Counted from the stretch's first letter, positions 9,569 to 19,184 are shown. The stretch: 64,000 nt of DNA from Chitinophagaceae bacterium (GCA_016787085.1 JAEUVJ010000008.1:186001-250000); one strand, 5' to 3'. Notes: generated by a model from the letters alone, not told the origin. A program made the numbers and translations.

Positions 9569-10447
9569 ATGAGCATTTTAGTCAATAAGAACTCCAAAAT
9601 ACTGGTGCAGGGATTCACAGGAACAGAAGGGACTTTCCATGCTACACAAATGATCGAATACGGAACCAATGTGGTAGGCGGCGTTACTCCCGGCAAGGGC
9701 GGTAATAAGCACCTTGACAAACCGGTATTCAATACAGTGGCGGATGCGGTGAGAACAACCGGAGCGGATGTCAGCATCATCTTCGTACCTCCTGCCTTTG
9801 CTGCTGATGCCATTATGGAAGCGGCAGAAGCCGGCATCAAACTAGTAGTGTGTATCACGGAAGGCATACCCGTTCAGGATATGGTAAAAGTGAAGAATTA
9901 CCTGCAGGGAAAAAATACAAGATTAGTAGGCCCCAACTGTCCCGGTGTTATTACGGCTGATGAATGTAAAGTGGGCATTATGCCGGGTTTTGTATTCAAG
10001 CCCGGGCGTATAGGCATCGTTTCCAAATCAGGTACGCTTACTTATGAAGCAGCAGACCAGGTAGCTAAAGCCGGTTTAGGTATATCCACTGCGGTAGGTA
10101 TCGGTGGCGATCCCATTATCGGCACTACTACCAAAGAAGCAGTTGAACTGTTCATGAATGATCCCAATACGGATGCTATCGTGATGATCGGAGAGATCGG
10201 TGGTGGTATGGAAGCGGAAGCCGCACGATGGATAAAAGAAAGCGGTAACAAGAAACCTGTAGTAGGTTTTATAGCAGGGCAAACAGCTCCTCCGGGACGC
10301 CGTATGGGTCATGCCGGCGCTATTGTTGGTGGTGCCGACGATACGGCTGCCGCCAAAATGAAGATCATGGAAGAATGCGGCATCCATGTAGTTAAAAGCC
10401 CCGCTGATATCGGTAAGAGAATGGCGGAAGTATTCAAAGGAAAATAA
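9569..10447 (+). CDS. sucD: Succinyl-CoA synthetase alpha subunit
   Basis: 292 residues, normal length. It binds CoA and carries the phosphorylated histidine of succinyl-CoA ligase (TCA cycle, substrate-level phosphorylation, cytoplasm). Visible: [12 protein letters not shown] (CoA-binding domain), [39 protein letters not shown] and the active-site histidine in [13 protein letters not shown]. The partner sucC is not in this window, so alpha and beta subunit genes are unlinked here. The gene has its own TAnnTTTG box and ends in a palindromic repeat followed by a strong terminator. Confidence 0.96.
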   Translation: MSILVNKNSKILVQGFTGTEGTFHATQMIEYGTNVVGGVTPGKGGNKHLDKPVFNTVADAVRTTGADVSIIFVPPAFAADAIMEAAEAGIKLVVCITEGIPVQDMVKVKNYLQGKNTRLVGPNCPGVITADECKVGIMPGFVFKPGRIGIVSKSGTLTYEAADQVAKAGLGISTAVGIGGDPIIGTTTKEAVELFMNDPNTDAIVMIGEIGGGMEAEAARWIKESGNKKPVVGFIAGQTAPPGRRMGHAGAIVGGADDTAAAKMKIMEECGIHVVKSPADIGKRMAEVFKGK

Positions 10448-10470
10448 ACCCCCAGCCCCTAAAGGGGAGT
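10448..10470 (-). repeat. Inverted copy of the 8590 palindromic repeat
   Basis: ACCCCCAGCCCCTAAAGGGG plus AGT, beginning at the base after the sucD stop codon. It is the reverse complement of 8590-8613 except for one missing C. It can fold as CCCCT-AA-AGGGG. Confidence 0.75.
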
Positions 10471-10487
10471 CGGATGGTAAATAAAAC

Positions 10488-10518
10488 AAAGGCCCTTCAA
10501 ATTCTGAAGGGCCTTTTT
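10488..10518. terminator. Bidirectional terminator between sucD and the DUF4476 gene
   Basis: Perfect 12-bp stem AAAGGCCCTTCA / TGAAGGGCCTTT with an AATTC loop, T-run on the plus strand and A-rich sequence upstream that gives T's on the minus strand. It lies between convergent genes. Confidence 0.88.
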
Positions 10519-10573
10519 CAAAGTGTTAAGAATATTATGCTGTTTCAATTCTAAGTTCCCCTTTCCTTCGACT

Positions 10574-10598
10574 CTTCGACAAGCTCAGAGCTCAGGAT
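10574..10598. repeat. Palindromic repeat, TCCTTCGACAAGCTCAGGA family
   Basis: CTTCGACAAGCTCAGAGCTCAGGAT, differing by one base from the segment at 40927-40951 inside the SAM-I riboswitch. A shorter relative is at 14583-14601. It is located downstream of both convergent genes, close to the DUF4476 stop codon. Confidence 0.7.
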
Positions 10599-10609
10599 AG
10601 AACAGGGGT

Positions 10610-11389
10610 TTAGCGACTATTGCGTATAAACCTGTTCAATTCATCTTTACTGCCGCTGAAACTAAACGCATCGTTGATGATGTAATAGTTTCTTTTATCC
10701 ACGGTATTGGCATAAGCCTGTTTGGCCAACTCCAGTTTGTTACTTTCAAAACTGAACATCAACACCAGTTGTTTTACCTGGGCAGATGTCAGGCTGCTCG
10801 TTCTGACGATCTGGGTGGCGGATTTCAGCTTGTTGGTCTCCAGCCATTCCTTTTCGATAGAGCTCAATACCTGTCTGAATTCACGGTCATCCATACCCCT
10901 TTCATAACCGTAGTTCCTGTCATAGTCGCCCAGCTTACCGTCCCGGTCAAAGTCATAACTGCGATCATCGTCCCAATCATGGTCACGTCCCCTGTCATCA
11001 CGATCATTATAACTATTACCACGGATCCTACTTTCAGTAATGCTTGTTCTGCCAAAACGATCAATAGTAACCACAACATGTGTCTTCTGCCTTACCATCA
11101 GCGATGTGCTGTACACCACTTCATATCTCTTTCCGAAGATGCTGTACCCGCCGTTGAAACGCTGGCGAAGGATCTTAATAGTGTGGTAGCCTGATTCGAG
11201 ACCAGTGATCATGACTGAATTATGACCTGGCTCAAAACGGCGGCCATCCAGTACCACGCGGATGTCACCCTGGTCGAAAGACCTTACCGTAAGCATGCTT
11301 TTCTTATGACCTGCCCCTTTATCAGCAGGTGCAGCCATTACGGCGACGCTCATGAACAAAGAAGATAAAAGTGTAAAAATTGTTTTCAT
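10610..11389 (-). CDS. Exported DUF4476 domain protein
   Basis: About 259 residues from the ATG at 11389; an upstream in-frame ATG at 11410 would only add seven residues before the signal peptide MKTIFTLLSSLFMSVAVMAA. The N-terminal part (SMLTVRSFDQGDIRVVLDGR... to about residue 110) looks like a small beta domain of the PEGA/decoration type, then an Asp/Arg-rich low-complexity linker (about 120-165, for example DRDDRGRDHDWDDD), then a helical C-terminal domain matching DUF4476 (about 170-259: FRQVLSSIEKEW, LTSAQVKQLVLMFSFESNKLELAKQAY). Function of DUF4476 is unknown; proteins of this kind are common and periplasmic or surface-exposed in Bacteroidota. Single gene, divergent from the macroglobulin gene. 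Confidence 0.8.
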   Translation of the reverse strand: MKTIFTLLSSLFMSVAVMAAPADKGAGHKKSMLTVRSFDQGDIRVVLDGRRFEPGHNSVMITGLESGYHTIKILRQRFNGGYSIFGKRYEVVYSTSLMVRQKTHVVVTIDRFGRTSITESRIRGNSYNDRDDRGRDHDWDDDRSYDFDRDGKLGDYDRNYGYERGMDDREFRQVLSSIEKEWLETNKLKSATQIVRTSSLTSAQVKQLVLMFSFESNKLELAKQAYANTVDKRNYYIINDAFSFSGSKDELNRFIRNSR

Positions 11390-11760
11390 AACTATTCGTT
11401 TTATGTTCAATCCAAAACCGGATCTGACATACTATTTTCAAAGCACATGCCATCGTGCCAAAAATCATTCAAGGAAACGTTAAAGGGATTTTGCTAGGAA
11501 TTTTTCTGCCAAAAGCATTTCTCTGCAATGCAGACGCAGCAAGCATTTCAGCAAAGGTTTAATGGAAGCATCTTTATTTCTTCAGTCAGTATACTGCTCA
11601 TCGGGGAAGCGGGAAAATGTTAAGCAAAGAAAAAAATTACTCCTTCATTAAACCTCTGAACCCGGCAACTTACCTTTCTGCCGTCGCTTTATGTAAGTAC
11701 CCCTCTCTTCGCATCCTATATTGGTATCAATTTATTTACCTTGTGCAAAATCTTATCAGC
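11390..11760. other. Divergent intergenic region, DUF4476 gene / macroglobulin gene
   Basis: 371 bases with no convincing gene. An open frame from 11617 joins the macroglobulin frame but its 48 extra residues are not signal-like, while a good signal peptide starts at 11761. TACCTTGT near 11737 is a one-mismatch -7 box for the plus-strand gene. No terminator or strong repeat is visible. Confidence 0.5.
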
Positions 11761-14700
11761 ATGAAGAAGTCTTTCGCCGCATCTTTCCTGCTCGTGTTTA
11801 TCTCACTTACCTTATTTAATATGAAAGCCCGCAGTCAGCAACCCATAAAGACCTATGCTAAAGAATGGAAGAAAGTGGATGACTTTATCAAAAAAGAACT
11901 GCCAAAGTCGGCCCTGGCGGAAGTAAAAAAGATCTATGCTTTGGCCAAGAAGGATGGTTCGGCAGGCTCACCACAGGATGCCCAGGTCATCAAGGCATTA
12001 GTATATATGACCGGTCTGCAATCCGACACCCGGGAAGACAACGAGGTGTTCTCCATTAAAGAGATAGAAAAAGAGATCGCCACCAGTAAAGAACCAGCCG
12101 CCTCCATACTCAGCAGCCTGCTGGCAGATATGTACTGGAACTATTATAGCAACCGCCGCTGGCAGTTATATGACCGTACCGAAACGGTCAGCTTTAAAAA
12201 AGAAGATATCGCTACCTGGGGCACTGATGACTTTCACAGAAAGATCAGTGACCTCTACCTCCGCTCCATTAAAGATGTAAAACTGCTGCAACAAACCAAA
12301 CTGGAGCCTTTTGATGCCATTATTATAAAAGGCAACGTCCGCCACCTCCGCCCTACCCTGTTTGATCTGCTGGCCCACCGGGCTTTAGGTTATTTTGAGA
12401 ATGATGAAAGAGACATCAAAAAACCGGCTTATGCATTTGAAATTGACCAGGCATCTGCTTTTGATCCGGCTGCGGATTTTATTCACCGCAAATTCCCGAC
12501 AAAGGACTCCTTATCCCTTCAGCATAAAGCCCTGCTGATCTACCAGCAACTGATCGCTTTTCATATCAACGATGCCAAACCGGATGCATTGATAGATGCC
12601 GACATCCAGCGGATACAATTTGTAAAAAATAAATCTGTGCATCCTGATAAAGACCAGCTTTATTTCAATTCCATCAATCATATCGCCCACCAATATGGTA
12701 ACACCCCGGCTGCTGCACAGGCATGGTACCTGGTAGCCGCATGGCATGAAGAAAAAGCATCTTCCTATAAACCGTATGGTGACACCACGCATCGCTTTGA
12801 CCGTTTGAAAGCAAAAGATATCTGTGAAAAAGTACTGGCGCAAAAAGATTCTTCAGAAGGCAGGATAAATTGTTATAACCTGTTGAATCAAATCAATAGT
12901 CGTTCTCTTCAATTCAGTGTAGAGAAAGTCAATATTCCCGGTCAGCCATTCAGGGCTTTGATAACCTACCAGAATTTCACCCGTCTTTATCTACGCATTA
13001 TTCAGCCTGATGAAAAAATGAAAAAGGACCTGGAGAACCAATATGATGAAAAATACTGGCCCACTGTGATCGCAGTCAAACCGGTCCGGGCATGGGAACA
13101 GGCATTACCCGCGACGAATGATATGCAGTCACACAATACTGAAATAAAAGTGGATGCCCTCTCTCCCGGGGAGTATTTGCTGGTAGCTTCAACAGATAAA
13201 AACTTTTCGGATAAAAAAGCCCTGATCGGCGCCAGGTTGTTCCATGTATCCTCGATCAGCTATGTCAACAGCAATGACCATTTCTTTGTACTGAATCGTG
13301 ATAACGGGCAGCCGCTGGTCTCTGCCGCCGTACAGGTATGGCAGCAGAGATACGACTATAAAGTTTCGAAATACATCCGGGAAAAACTGAAGCTGTACAA
13401 GACAGACGCCAACGGCTATTTCAGGATGGAGAAAAAGACCGGCAACAATGATTATTATAACAACTACCATCTCGACATCACTTATAATAACGATCATCTC
13501 TATTTAGACGAGCCCACTAACTATTATTACTATAACAACGAAGCAAAACCCGATAAGGACATAGAAGCAAACACTTTTACCTGGCTGTTCACTGACAGAA
13601 GTATTTACCGGCCGGGACAAACCGCTTACTTCAAAGGGATCTCAATACTTAATAATGAGAACAACAAGAGCAGCATCCGGGTCAATTACAAAACAAAAGT
13701 GTACCTCTTTGATGCTAATTATCAGAAGATAGACTCGCTGAATGTCGAGACAAATGAATATGGCAGCTTCTCTGGTAAATTTCAATTACCGCAGGGTGTC
13801 ATGAACGGGCAGTTCTCTATACAAATGGAATCACGAAGAGGCGCCGCCAGCATAAGAGTGGAAGAATACAAGCGTCCGAAATTCTATGTGGAATACGAAG
13901 CGCTGAAAGGCACGTACAAGGTGAACGATAAAATAAAGATCACTGGTGTGGCGAAAGCCTATGCAGGCAATAACGTGGACGGGGCTGTAGTCAAATACCG
14001 TGTTGTCCGCCAGCCCCGCTTTTTGTATCCCTGGATGTTCTGGAAATGGTGGCAACCGCCTACGGAAGAAATGGAAATAACACACGGCGAGGCCAGCACT
14101 GATAAGGATGGAAAATTCATAGTAGAGTTTACGGCTATTCCCGACCTGAAAATTGATAAGAAATTCGAGCCGGTGTTTGACTATACTGTTTACGCTGATG
14201 TTACCGATATTAACGGCGAGACAAGAAGCGGGGAGAAATCCGTTTCCGTCAGTTACAAGTCCTTATTATTAAAAGCAGAGATGGATGAAAAATTACCGGC
14301 TGACAGCCTGAAGAATATTTTTATCCGCACAGAGAACATGAATGGCGAGTTTGAACCGGCTAATGTGAAAGTGACGATCACAAAACTCAAAGAAGAAAAA
14401 AGACTGATCCGCAACCGCTACTGGCAGCGTCCAGACCAGTTTGTGATGAACAAACAGGAATACACCGGCTATTTCCCTTATGATGAATACGACAATGAAA
14501 GCGACAGCAACAGCTGGGAGAAGGATGAAGTGGTTTTTGAGAAGAGTGATTCCACGAAGGAGAATGGAGAATGGAGAGTGTATCCTTCGGCAGGCTCAGG
14601 AGGAAAGTGGGGAGCGGGATATTATGTAGTGGAGATCGTTACAAAAGATAAGAACGGAGAAGAGGTGAAAGATATAAAGTACATTAAGTTGTATGACGAC

Positions 14701-17700
14701 AACAGCAAACAACTGAATTATCCGCAATATCTGTGGACAGAAGAAAGCAAACCGATAGAACCGGGTGAAAAAACAACGATCAAACTGGGAACCTCTGCCG
14801 ACAACTTATTTATAGTTCAGCAGTTGGACAAAGGAACTGCCAACAGCCAACCGCAAACAGCCAATTTCTCCTTCATCCATCTCAGCAATGAAAAACGCTC
14901 CTTCGACTTCTCTGCTACCGAAGCTGACCGCGGTGGCTACGGGGTGGGTTATGTATTTATCAAACACAACCGGCTCCACCAGTTCAGCGAAACGATACAG
15001 GTGCCATGGAGCAATAAAGACCTGCAGATCGAATACGCTACTTTCCGCGACAAGACCCTGCCCGCCAGTGAAGAAAAATGGAAAGTAAAACTGACCGGTT
15101 ATAAAAATGAAAAAGTGGCGGCGGAAATGCTGGCCGGTATGTATGATGCTTCACTGGACCAGTTTTATTCTCATCGTTGGAATAAACCTGCTGTATGGTC
15201 AGCTTATTCAAACCGTATCGTATGGAATGGGAATCAGAATTTCTGGTCAGTGAATGCCGTGATAAAGTATGTAGAATCAGAAAACAAATATTTTTGGAAA
15301 GCGTATGATGAGATTTTGTCTGACATTGAAAGCTACGAGTTTCAGCATGATATGAATGGTAATGTAAGATTGCATAACAAGCTTTTACTATCCCCATCTT
15401 TTAGAGCCAATGCAACAGATAAAAGAAATTATCAAAGAGCAGATATTATGGGATTTGTGAACACAGAGCTTGAAGTAACGGCTGGATTAGGCTTAAAACA
15501 TGAGGCTAGTTTGAAAGATGTAAGTTATTATATGATGCCTGACAGTGCAGCAGTTATGGGATACCGGATAACTGATCAATTTGATAAGAACCAACCTCAA
15601 GGCCCTGAAGTACAAATCCGCAAGAACTTCAACGAAACGGTTTTCTTCTTTCCTGATCTGAAAACAGATGAAAACGGCTCTATCGAATTTTCCTTTACTA
15701 TGCCGGAGGCATTGACAAAATGGAAATTCCAGGCAATGGCCCATACAAAAGACCTGGCGATGGGCTATAGCAGTAAAGAGATCGTCACCCAGAAACAACT
15801 GATGGTGCAGCCCAATGCACCCCGCTTTATGCGGCAGGGAGATAAGATGGAGTTCAGCGCCAAAGTGGTGAATCTTACAGACAAGGAATTAACGGGACAG
15901 ACAGAACTGCAACTGCTGAATGCATCTACCAACAAACCGGTGAATGCAGATTTCAGGAACATGACATTGATACAGTCTTTCACTGTACCGGTCGGGCAAA
16001 GCATAGCTGTCAAATACCCCATTGAAGTTCCTTACCAGTTCAATGATGCGCTGACATGGAGGATCGTGGCAAAAGCCGGGGCCTTCAGTGATGGTGAAGA
16101 AAATATGCTCCCTGTTCTCACCAACCGGATGCTCGTGACGGAAAGTATGCCGATCCATATGCGTGGCAGCGGCACGAAGAACTTCACCTTTGAAAAACTT
16201 TTGAACGCTGGAACCTCTGGAACTTTACAACATCATTCGCTGACGGTGGAATATACTTCCAACCCGGTTTGGTATGCCATACAGTCATTACCCTACCTGA
16301 TGGAGTATCCCTATGACTGCGCAGAGCAAACATGGAACCGTTATTATGCGAACTCATTAGCGGCGATGATCGCCAATTCATCCCCCCGTATTAAACAGGT
16401 ATTTGAGCAATGGAAAACAAAAGATACTGCTGCTCTTCTTTCCAACCTGCAAAAGAACCAGGAACTGAAGTCAGTCTTACTGGAAGAAACACCCTGGGTA
16501 TTACAGGCGAAAACAGAAGCGGAACAGAAAAAGAATATCGCCCTGCTATTTGACATGATCCGGATGAGTGAGCAACTGAACAGTTCGTATGAAAAACTGA
16601 AACAGATGCAGAGTGAGAACGGTGGTTTTGTCTGGTTCAAGGGCGGACCGGATGATCGCTACATGACGCAATACATCATCACCGGTATGGGTCATTTGAA
16701 AAAACTGAATGCCGTAGCGGCAGGCCAGGATGCAAAACTCAAACAGGTATTGGCCACTGCGATCCCTTATTTAGATAAAAAGATCAAAGAGGATTATGCG
16801 GACCTTGTCAAATACAAAACAGACCTGAAGAAGTATGTGCCGGGCTCAGTGATCATCCAGTACCTGTACATGCGCAGCTTTTTCCCGGAACATAAAATAC
16901 CGGCGGCATCCCAAACCGCTTACACATACTTCCGGGGCCGTGCACAAAAAACATGGACCACTCAAAGCAAATACATGCAGGGTATGCTGGCATTAGCATT
17001 AAACCGGACGGGTGATGCGGTCACCCCCAAAGCGGTTTTGAAATCATTAAAAGAAACGTCCATCACTCACGAAGAGCTGGGCATGTACTGGAAACATGCC
17101 AGCCGCGGCTGGTGGTGGTATGAAGCGCCGGTAGAAAGACAGGCTTTACTCATCGAAGCGTTCCAGGAAATAGCCAAAGACACAAAGACTGTGGATGATT
17201 TGAGAACATGGTTGCTGAAGAATAAACAAACCAATAGCTGGGAATCCACCAAAGCCACTGCAGAAGCCTGCTACGCCCTATTGCTGAAAGGTAGCGACTG
17301 GCTGAGCAATGAGCCAAATGTGGAGATCAACCTTGGACCTGCCTTTATCAAAACAACAGACGATAAAGAAGCCGGCACCGGTTATATCAAACACAGCATT
17401 GAAGGAAGGCTAGTACAACCTGACATGGGAAAAATTTCTGTCAACCTCACCCCTGGCCCCTCTCCAAAGGGTGAGGGGAACAGCAGCTCCTCCTGGGGTG
17501 CTGTTTACTGGCAGTATTTCGAAGACCTGGATAAAATAACCACGGCGGCTACTCCATTGAAACTAGAGAAAAAATTGTTTGTGGAAACAAACAGTGACCG
17601 CGGACCGGTACTGACACCCGTAAAAGACGGCGATGCCCTGAAGGTCGGCGGTAAGATCAAAGTAAGAATAGAACTGAGGGTGGACCGGGATATGGAGTAT

Positions 17701-17973
17701 GTGCACATGAAAGATATGCGGGCATCGGCGATGGAACCGGTGAATGTACTAAGCAGCTACAAATGGCAGGGCGGCTTAGGTTATTATGAAAGCACCAAAG
17801 ATGCCAGTACGAATTTCTTTTTCAGTTACCTGCGTAAGGGAACGTATGTGTTCGAGTATCCGTTGTTCGTAACGCACAGCGGCAATTTCAGCAATGGGAT
17901 CACCACAATACAGTGTATGTATGCGCCGGAGTTTTCTTCGCATAGTGAAGGGATAAGAATACAAGTTCAATAA
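11761..17973 (+). CDS. Alpha-2-macroglobulin family protein with CxEQ thioester motif
   Basis: 2070 residues from the ATG at 11761, which opens a signal peptide MKKSFAASFLLVFISLTLFN. Bacterial macroglobulins are periplasmic or outer-membrane protease traps thought to work with cell-wall repair. Visible: helical N-terminal region, an MG2-like domain with TDRSIYRPGQTAYFKG (about residue 609), the A2M core with GSIEFSFTMPEALTKWKFQA (about 1303), and YPYDCAEQ with Cys1520 and the Glu-Gln pair of an internal thioester, followed by an alpha-helical barrel domain and a C-terminal receptor-like beta domain. A Tyr/Asn-rich stretch lies near 560-597. Two dispersed DNA repeats are translated in frame: at 14583-14601 and 17446-17478 (peptide LTPGPSPKGEG). 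The protein is longer than the usual 1500-1900. Confidence 0.92.
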   Translation: MKKSFAASFLLVFISLTLFNMKARSQQPIKTYAKEWKKVDDFIKKELPKSALAEVKKIYALAKKDGSAGSPQDAQVIKALVYMTGLQSDTREDNEVFSIKEIEKEIATSKEPAASILSSLLADMYWNYYSNRRWQLYDRTETVSFKKEDIATWGTDDFHRKISDLYLRSIKDVKLLQQTKLEPFDAIIIKGNVRHLRPTLFDLLAHRALGYFENDERDIKKPAYAFEIDQASAFDPAADFIHRKFPTKDSLSLQHKALLIYQQLIAFHINDAKPDALIDADIQRIQFVKNKSVHPDKDQLYFNSINHIAHQYGNTPAAAQAWYLVAAWHEEKASSYKPYGDTTHRFDRLKAKDICEKVLAQKDSSEGRINCYNLLNQINSRSLQFSVEKVNIPGQPFRALITYQNFTRLYLRIIQPDEKMKKDLENQYDEKYWPTVIAVKPVRAWEQALPATNDMQSHNTEIKVDALSPGEYLLVASTDKNFSDKKALIGARLFHVSSISYVNSNDHFFVLNRDNGQPLVSAAVQVWQQRYDYKVSKYIREKLKLYKTDANGYFRMEKKTGNNDYYNNYHLDITYNNDHLYLDEPTNYYYYNNEAKPDKDIEANTFTWLFTDRSIYRPGQTAYFKGISILNNENNKSSIRVNYKTKVYLFDANYQKIDSLNVETNEYGSFSGKFQLPQGVMNGQFSIQMESRRGAASIRVEEYKRPKFYVEYEALKGTYKVNDKIKITGVAKAYAGNNVDGAVVKYRVVRQPRFLYPWMFWKWWQPPTEEMEITHGEASTDKDGKFIVEFTAIPDLKIDKKFEPVFDYTVYADVTDINGETRSGEKSVSVSYKSLLLKAEMDEKLPADSLKNIFIRTENMNGEFEPANVKVTITKLKEEKRLIRNRYWQRPDQFVMNKQEYTGYFPYDEYDNESDSNSWEKDEVVFEKSDSTKENGEWRVYPSAGSGGKWGAGYYVVEIVTKDKNGEEVKDIKYIKLYDDNSKQLNYPQYLWTEESKPIEPGEKTTIKLGTSADNLFIVQQLDKGTANSQPQTANFSFIHLSNEKRSFDFSATEADRGGYGVGYVFIKHNRLHQFSETIQVPWSNKDLQIEYATFRDKTLPASEEKWKVKLTGYKNEKVAAEMLAGMYDASLDQFYSHRWNKPAVWSAYSNRIVWNGNQNFWSVNAVIKYVESENKYFWKAYDEILSDIESYEFQHDMNGNVRLHNKLLLSPSFRANATDKRNYQRADIMGFVNTELEVTAGLGLKHEASLKDVSYYMMPDSAAVMGYRITDQFDKNQPQGPEVQIRKNFNETVFFFPDLKTDENGSIEFSFTMPEALTKWKFQAMAHTKDLAMGYSSKEIVTQKQLMVQPNAPRFMRQGDKMEFSAKVVNLTDKELTGQTELQLLNASTNKPVNADFRNMTLIQSFTVPVGQSIAVKYPIEVPYQFNDALTWRIVAKAGAFSDGEENMLPVLTNRMLVTESMPIHMRGSGTKNFTFEKLLNAGTSGTLQHHSLTVEYTSNPVWYAIQSLPYLMEYPYDCAEQTWNRYYANSLAAMIANSSPRIKQVFEQWKTKDTAALLSNLQKNQELKSVLLEETPWVLQAKTEAEQKKNIALLFDMIRMSEQLNSSYEKLKQMQSENGGFVWFKGGPDDRYMTQYIITGMGHLKKLNAVAAGQDAKLKQVLATAIPYLDKKIKEDYADLVKYKTDLKKYVPGSVIIQYLYMRSFFPEHKIPAASQTAYTYFRGRAQKTWTTQSKYMQGMLALALNRTGDAVTPKAVLKSLKETSITHEELGMYWKHASRGWWWYEAPVERQALLIEAFQEIAKDTKTVDDLRTWLLKNKQTNSWESTKATAEACYALLLKGSDWLSNEPNVEINLGPAFIKTTDDKEAGTGYIKHSIEGRLVQPDMGKISVNLTPGPSPKGEGNSSSSWGAVYWQYFEDLDKITTAATPLKLEKKLFVETNSDRGPVLTPVKDGDALKVGGKIKVRIELRVDRDMEYVHMKDMRASAMEPVNVLSSYKWQGGLGYYESTKDASTNFFFSYLRKGTYVFEYPLFVTHSGNFSNGITTIQCMYAPEFSSHSEGIRIQVQ
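14583..14601 (+). repeat. Palindromic repeat read through inside the macroglobulin gene
   Basis: TCCTTCGGCAGGCTCAGGA, 17 of 19 bases equal to the family core TCCTTCGACAAGCTCAGGA seen in longer form at 10574 and 40923. In frame it encodes part of YPSAGSGG, a small loop-like sequence. Confidence 0.6.
17446..17478 (+). repeat. Translated dispersed repeat encoding LTPGPSPKGEG
   Basis: A 33-base repeat with arms CTCACCC (17446-17452) and GGGTGAG (17469-17475). The peptide LTPGPSPKGEG is a known hallmark of short palindromic repeats translated inside bacterial proteins. It sits just before GAVYWQYFEDL, a segment that resembles macroglobulin-family sequence, so it looks like an in-frame insertion in a surface loop. 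Confidence 0.8.
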
Positions 17974-17981
17974 CACTAGTC

Positions 17982-18012
17982 ATGCCGGGCTTTGCCCGGC
18001 ATCTTTATTTTT
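17982..18012 (+). terminator. Terminator fused to the next promoter
   Basis: Perfect 9-bp stem ATGCCGGGC / GCCCGGCAT with TTT loop, nine bases after the macroglobulin stop codon. The following CTTTATTTTTG is both the T-tract and the -7 box of the next gene. Confidence 0.85.
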
Positions 18013-18013
18013 G
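18006..18013 (+). promoter_or_regulatory. Promoter -7 box TATTTTTG overlapping terminator T-tract
   Basis: Exact TAnnTTTG match, three bases before the ATG at 18017. The upstream -33 position would fall within the terminator stem. Predicts a leaderless transcript. Confidence 0.5.
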
Positions 18014-18016
18014 CAT

Positions 18017-19081
18017 ATGCGAGCAGATTATATCATCGTCGGTCAAGGCATTTCCGGCACTTTTCTTTCCTGGTATTTACACAAAGCACAAAAGAGTTTT
18101 GTTGTCATTGATAATAATGACAGTAATTCCCCGTCGAGGCTGGCGGCGGGCATTATCAATCCTGTCACCGGGCGGAGAATGGTTACCGTATGGATGGCGG
18201 AAGAAATATTGCCTTTTGCCAAACAAGCTTATGACGAAATGGGGCATGAACTAAACATCACTGCTATCTCCCAAAAGAATATCATTGATTTTTTTCCAAG
18301 CCCCTTTATGCGGGAAAATTTCCTGAAAAGGCTAACAGAAGGAAATGATTATATCGGCCCCGTCAGTGATAAGCAACAGTTCTCTTCCTTTTTCAATTAC
18401 GAATTTGGTTGCGGCGAGATCAAACCAGCTTATACTGCTCATCTCGAAATACTGTTACCGGCATGGCGAAAGCAATTACAAGATTCCGGGTCATTGCTGG
18501 AAGAGAATTTTGATATCACACAATTGCAGGTATCGGGTGGTAAAGTACAATATAGAAATCTGGAAGCAGACAAGATCATTTTTTGTGACGGCGCTGCAGG
18601 TACTCATAATTCCTATTTTAAACAATTACCCTTTGCTCCCAACAAAGGTGAAGCATTAGTGGTGGAGATACCGGGGCTTCCCGCTTCGAACCTGTTCAAA
18701 AAAAGTATGATGCTGACCCCGCTTCCGGGTGCGGGCAAGGATATTTTCTGGATCGGCTCCAATTATATCTGGGATTTTGCAAATGCTGATCCAACTGCTG
18801 CATTCAGGGAAGGTGCAGAAAGAGTATTGAAAGAATGGCTGAAAGTACCTTATACCATACTGGAACACCGGGCTGGTATCCGGCCGGCCACACTGGAGCG
18901 AAGACCTTTTGTGGGTTTTCATCCGCAACAACCCGGCATTGGAATATTGAATGGCATGGGTACAAAAGGTTGTTCGCTGGCTCCTTACTTCGCCAAACAG
19001 ATCGCTGACCATATAACAAAAGGTCTGCCTATTCATGCTGAAGCAGATGTAAAGCGTTTTACAAAAGTGTTGTCGAGATAA
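18017..19081 (+). CDS. FAD-dependent oxidoreductase (DAO family)
   Basis: 354 residues. The N-terminal dinucleotide fold is clear: YIIVGQGISGTFLSWYL (GxGxxG) with an acidic residue at the end of the second strand (VVIDNND), then SRLAAGIINPVTGRRM, typical of the D-amino-acid-oxidase/glycine-oxidase-like family. The C-terminal part has AGIRPATLERRPFVG and ILNGMGTKGCSLAP, which close the FAD site. It probably oxidises an amine or amino acid, or acts in tRNA-modification-like chemistry; substrate is not determinable. The start at 18017 is chosen because a TATTTTTG box stands immediately before it; a TTG six bases upstream is within that box. Confidence 0.85.
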   Translation: MRADYIIVGQGISGTFLSWYLHKAQKSFVVIDNNDSNSPSRLAAGIINPVTGRRMVTVWMAEEILPFAKQAYDEMGHELNITAISQKNIIDFFPSPFMRENFLKRLTEGNDYIGPVSDKQQFSSFFNYEFGCGEIKPAYTAHLEILLPAWRKQLQDSGSLLEENFDITQLQVSGGKVQYRNLEADKIIFCDGAAGTHNSYFKQLPFAPNKGEALVVEIPGLPASNLFKKSMMLTPLPGAGKDIFWIGSNYIWDFANADPTAAFREGAERVLKEWLKVPYTILEHRAGIRPATLERRPFVGFHPQQPGIGILNGMGTKGCSLAPYFAKQIADHITKGLPIHAEADVKRFTKVLSR

Positions 19082-19184
19082 TGATCTCTCCGGTATCAGT
19101 CAGAAAAAATCACGACACAAAGAACCCTCCGGCTTATCAAATCAGTATTTTTATCCGCCGGTCAAAAAATCACCGGTTATTAAG

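Noticed and set aside
11617..11760. Extended N-terminus of the macroglobulin from ATG 11617
   Set aside because: The extra 48 residues are not signal-like, whereas the ATG at 11761 begins a clear signal peptide.
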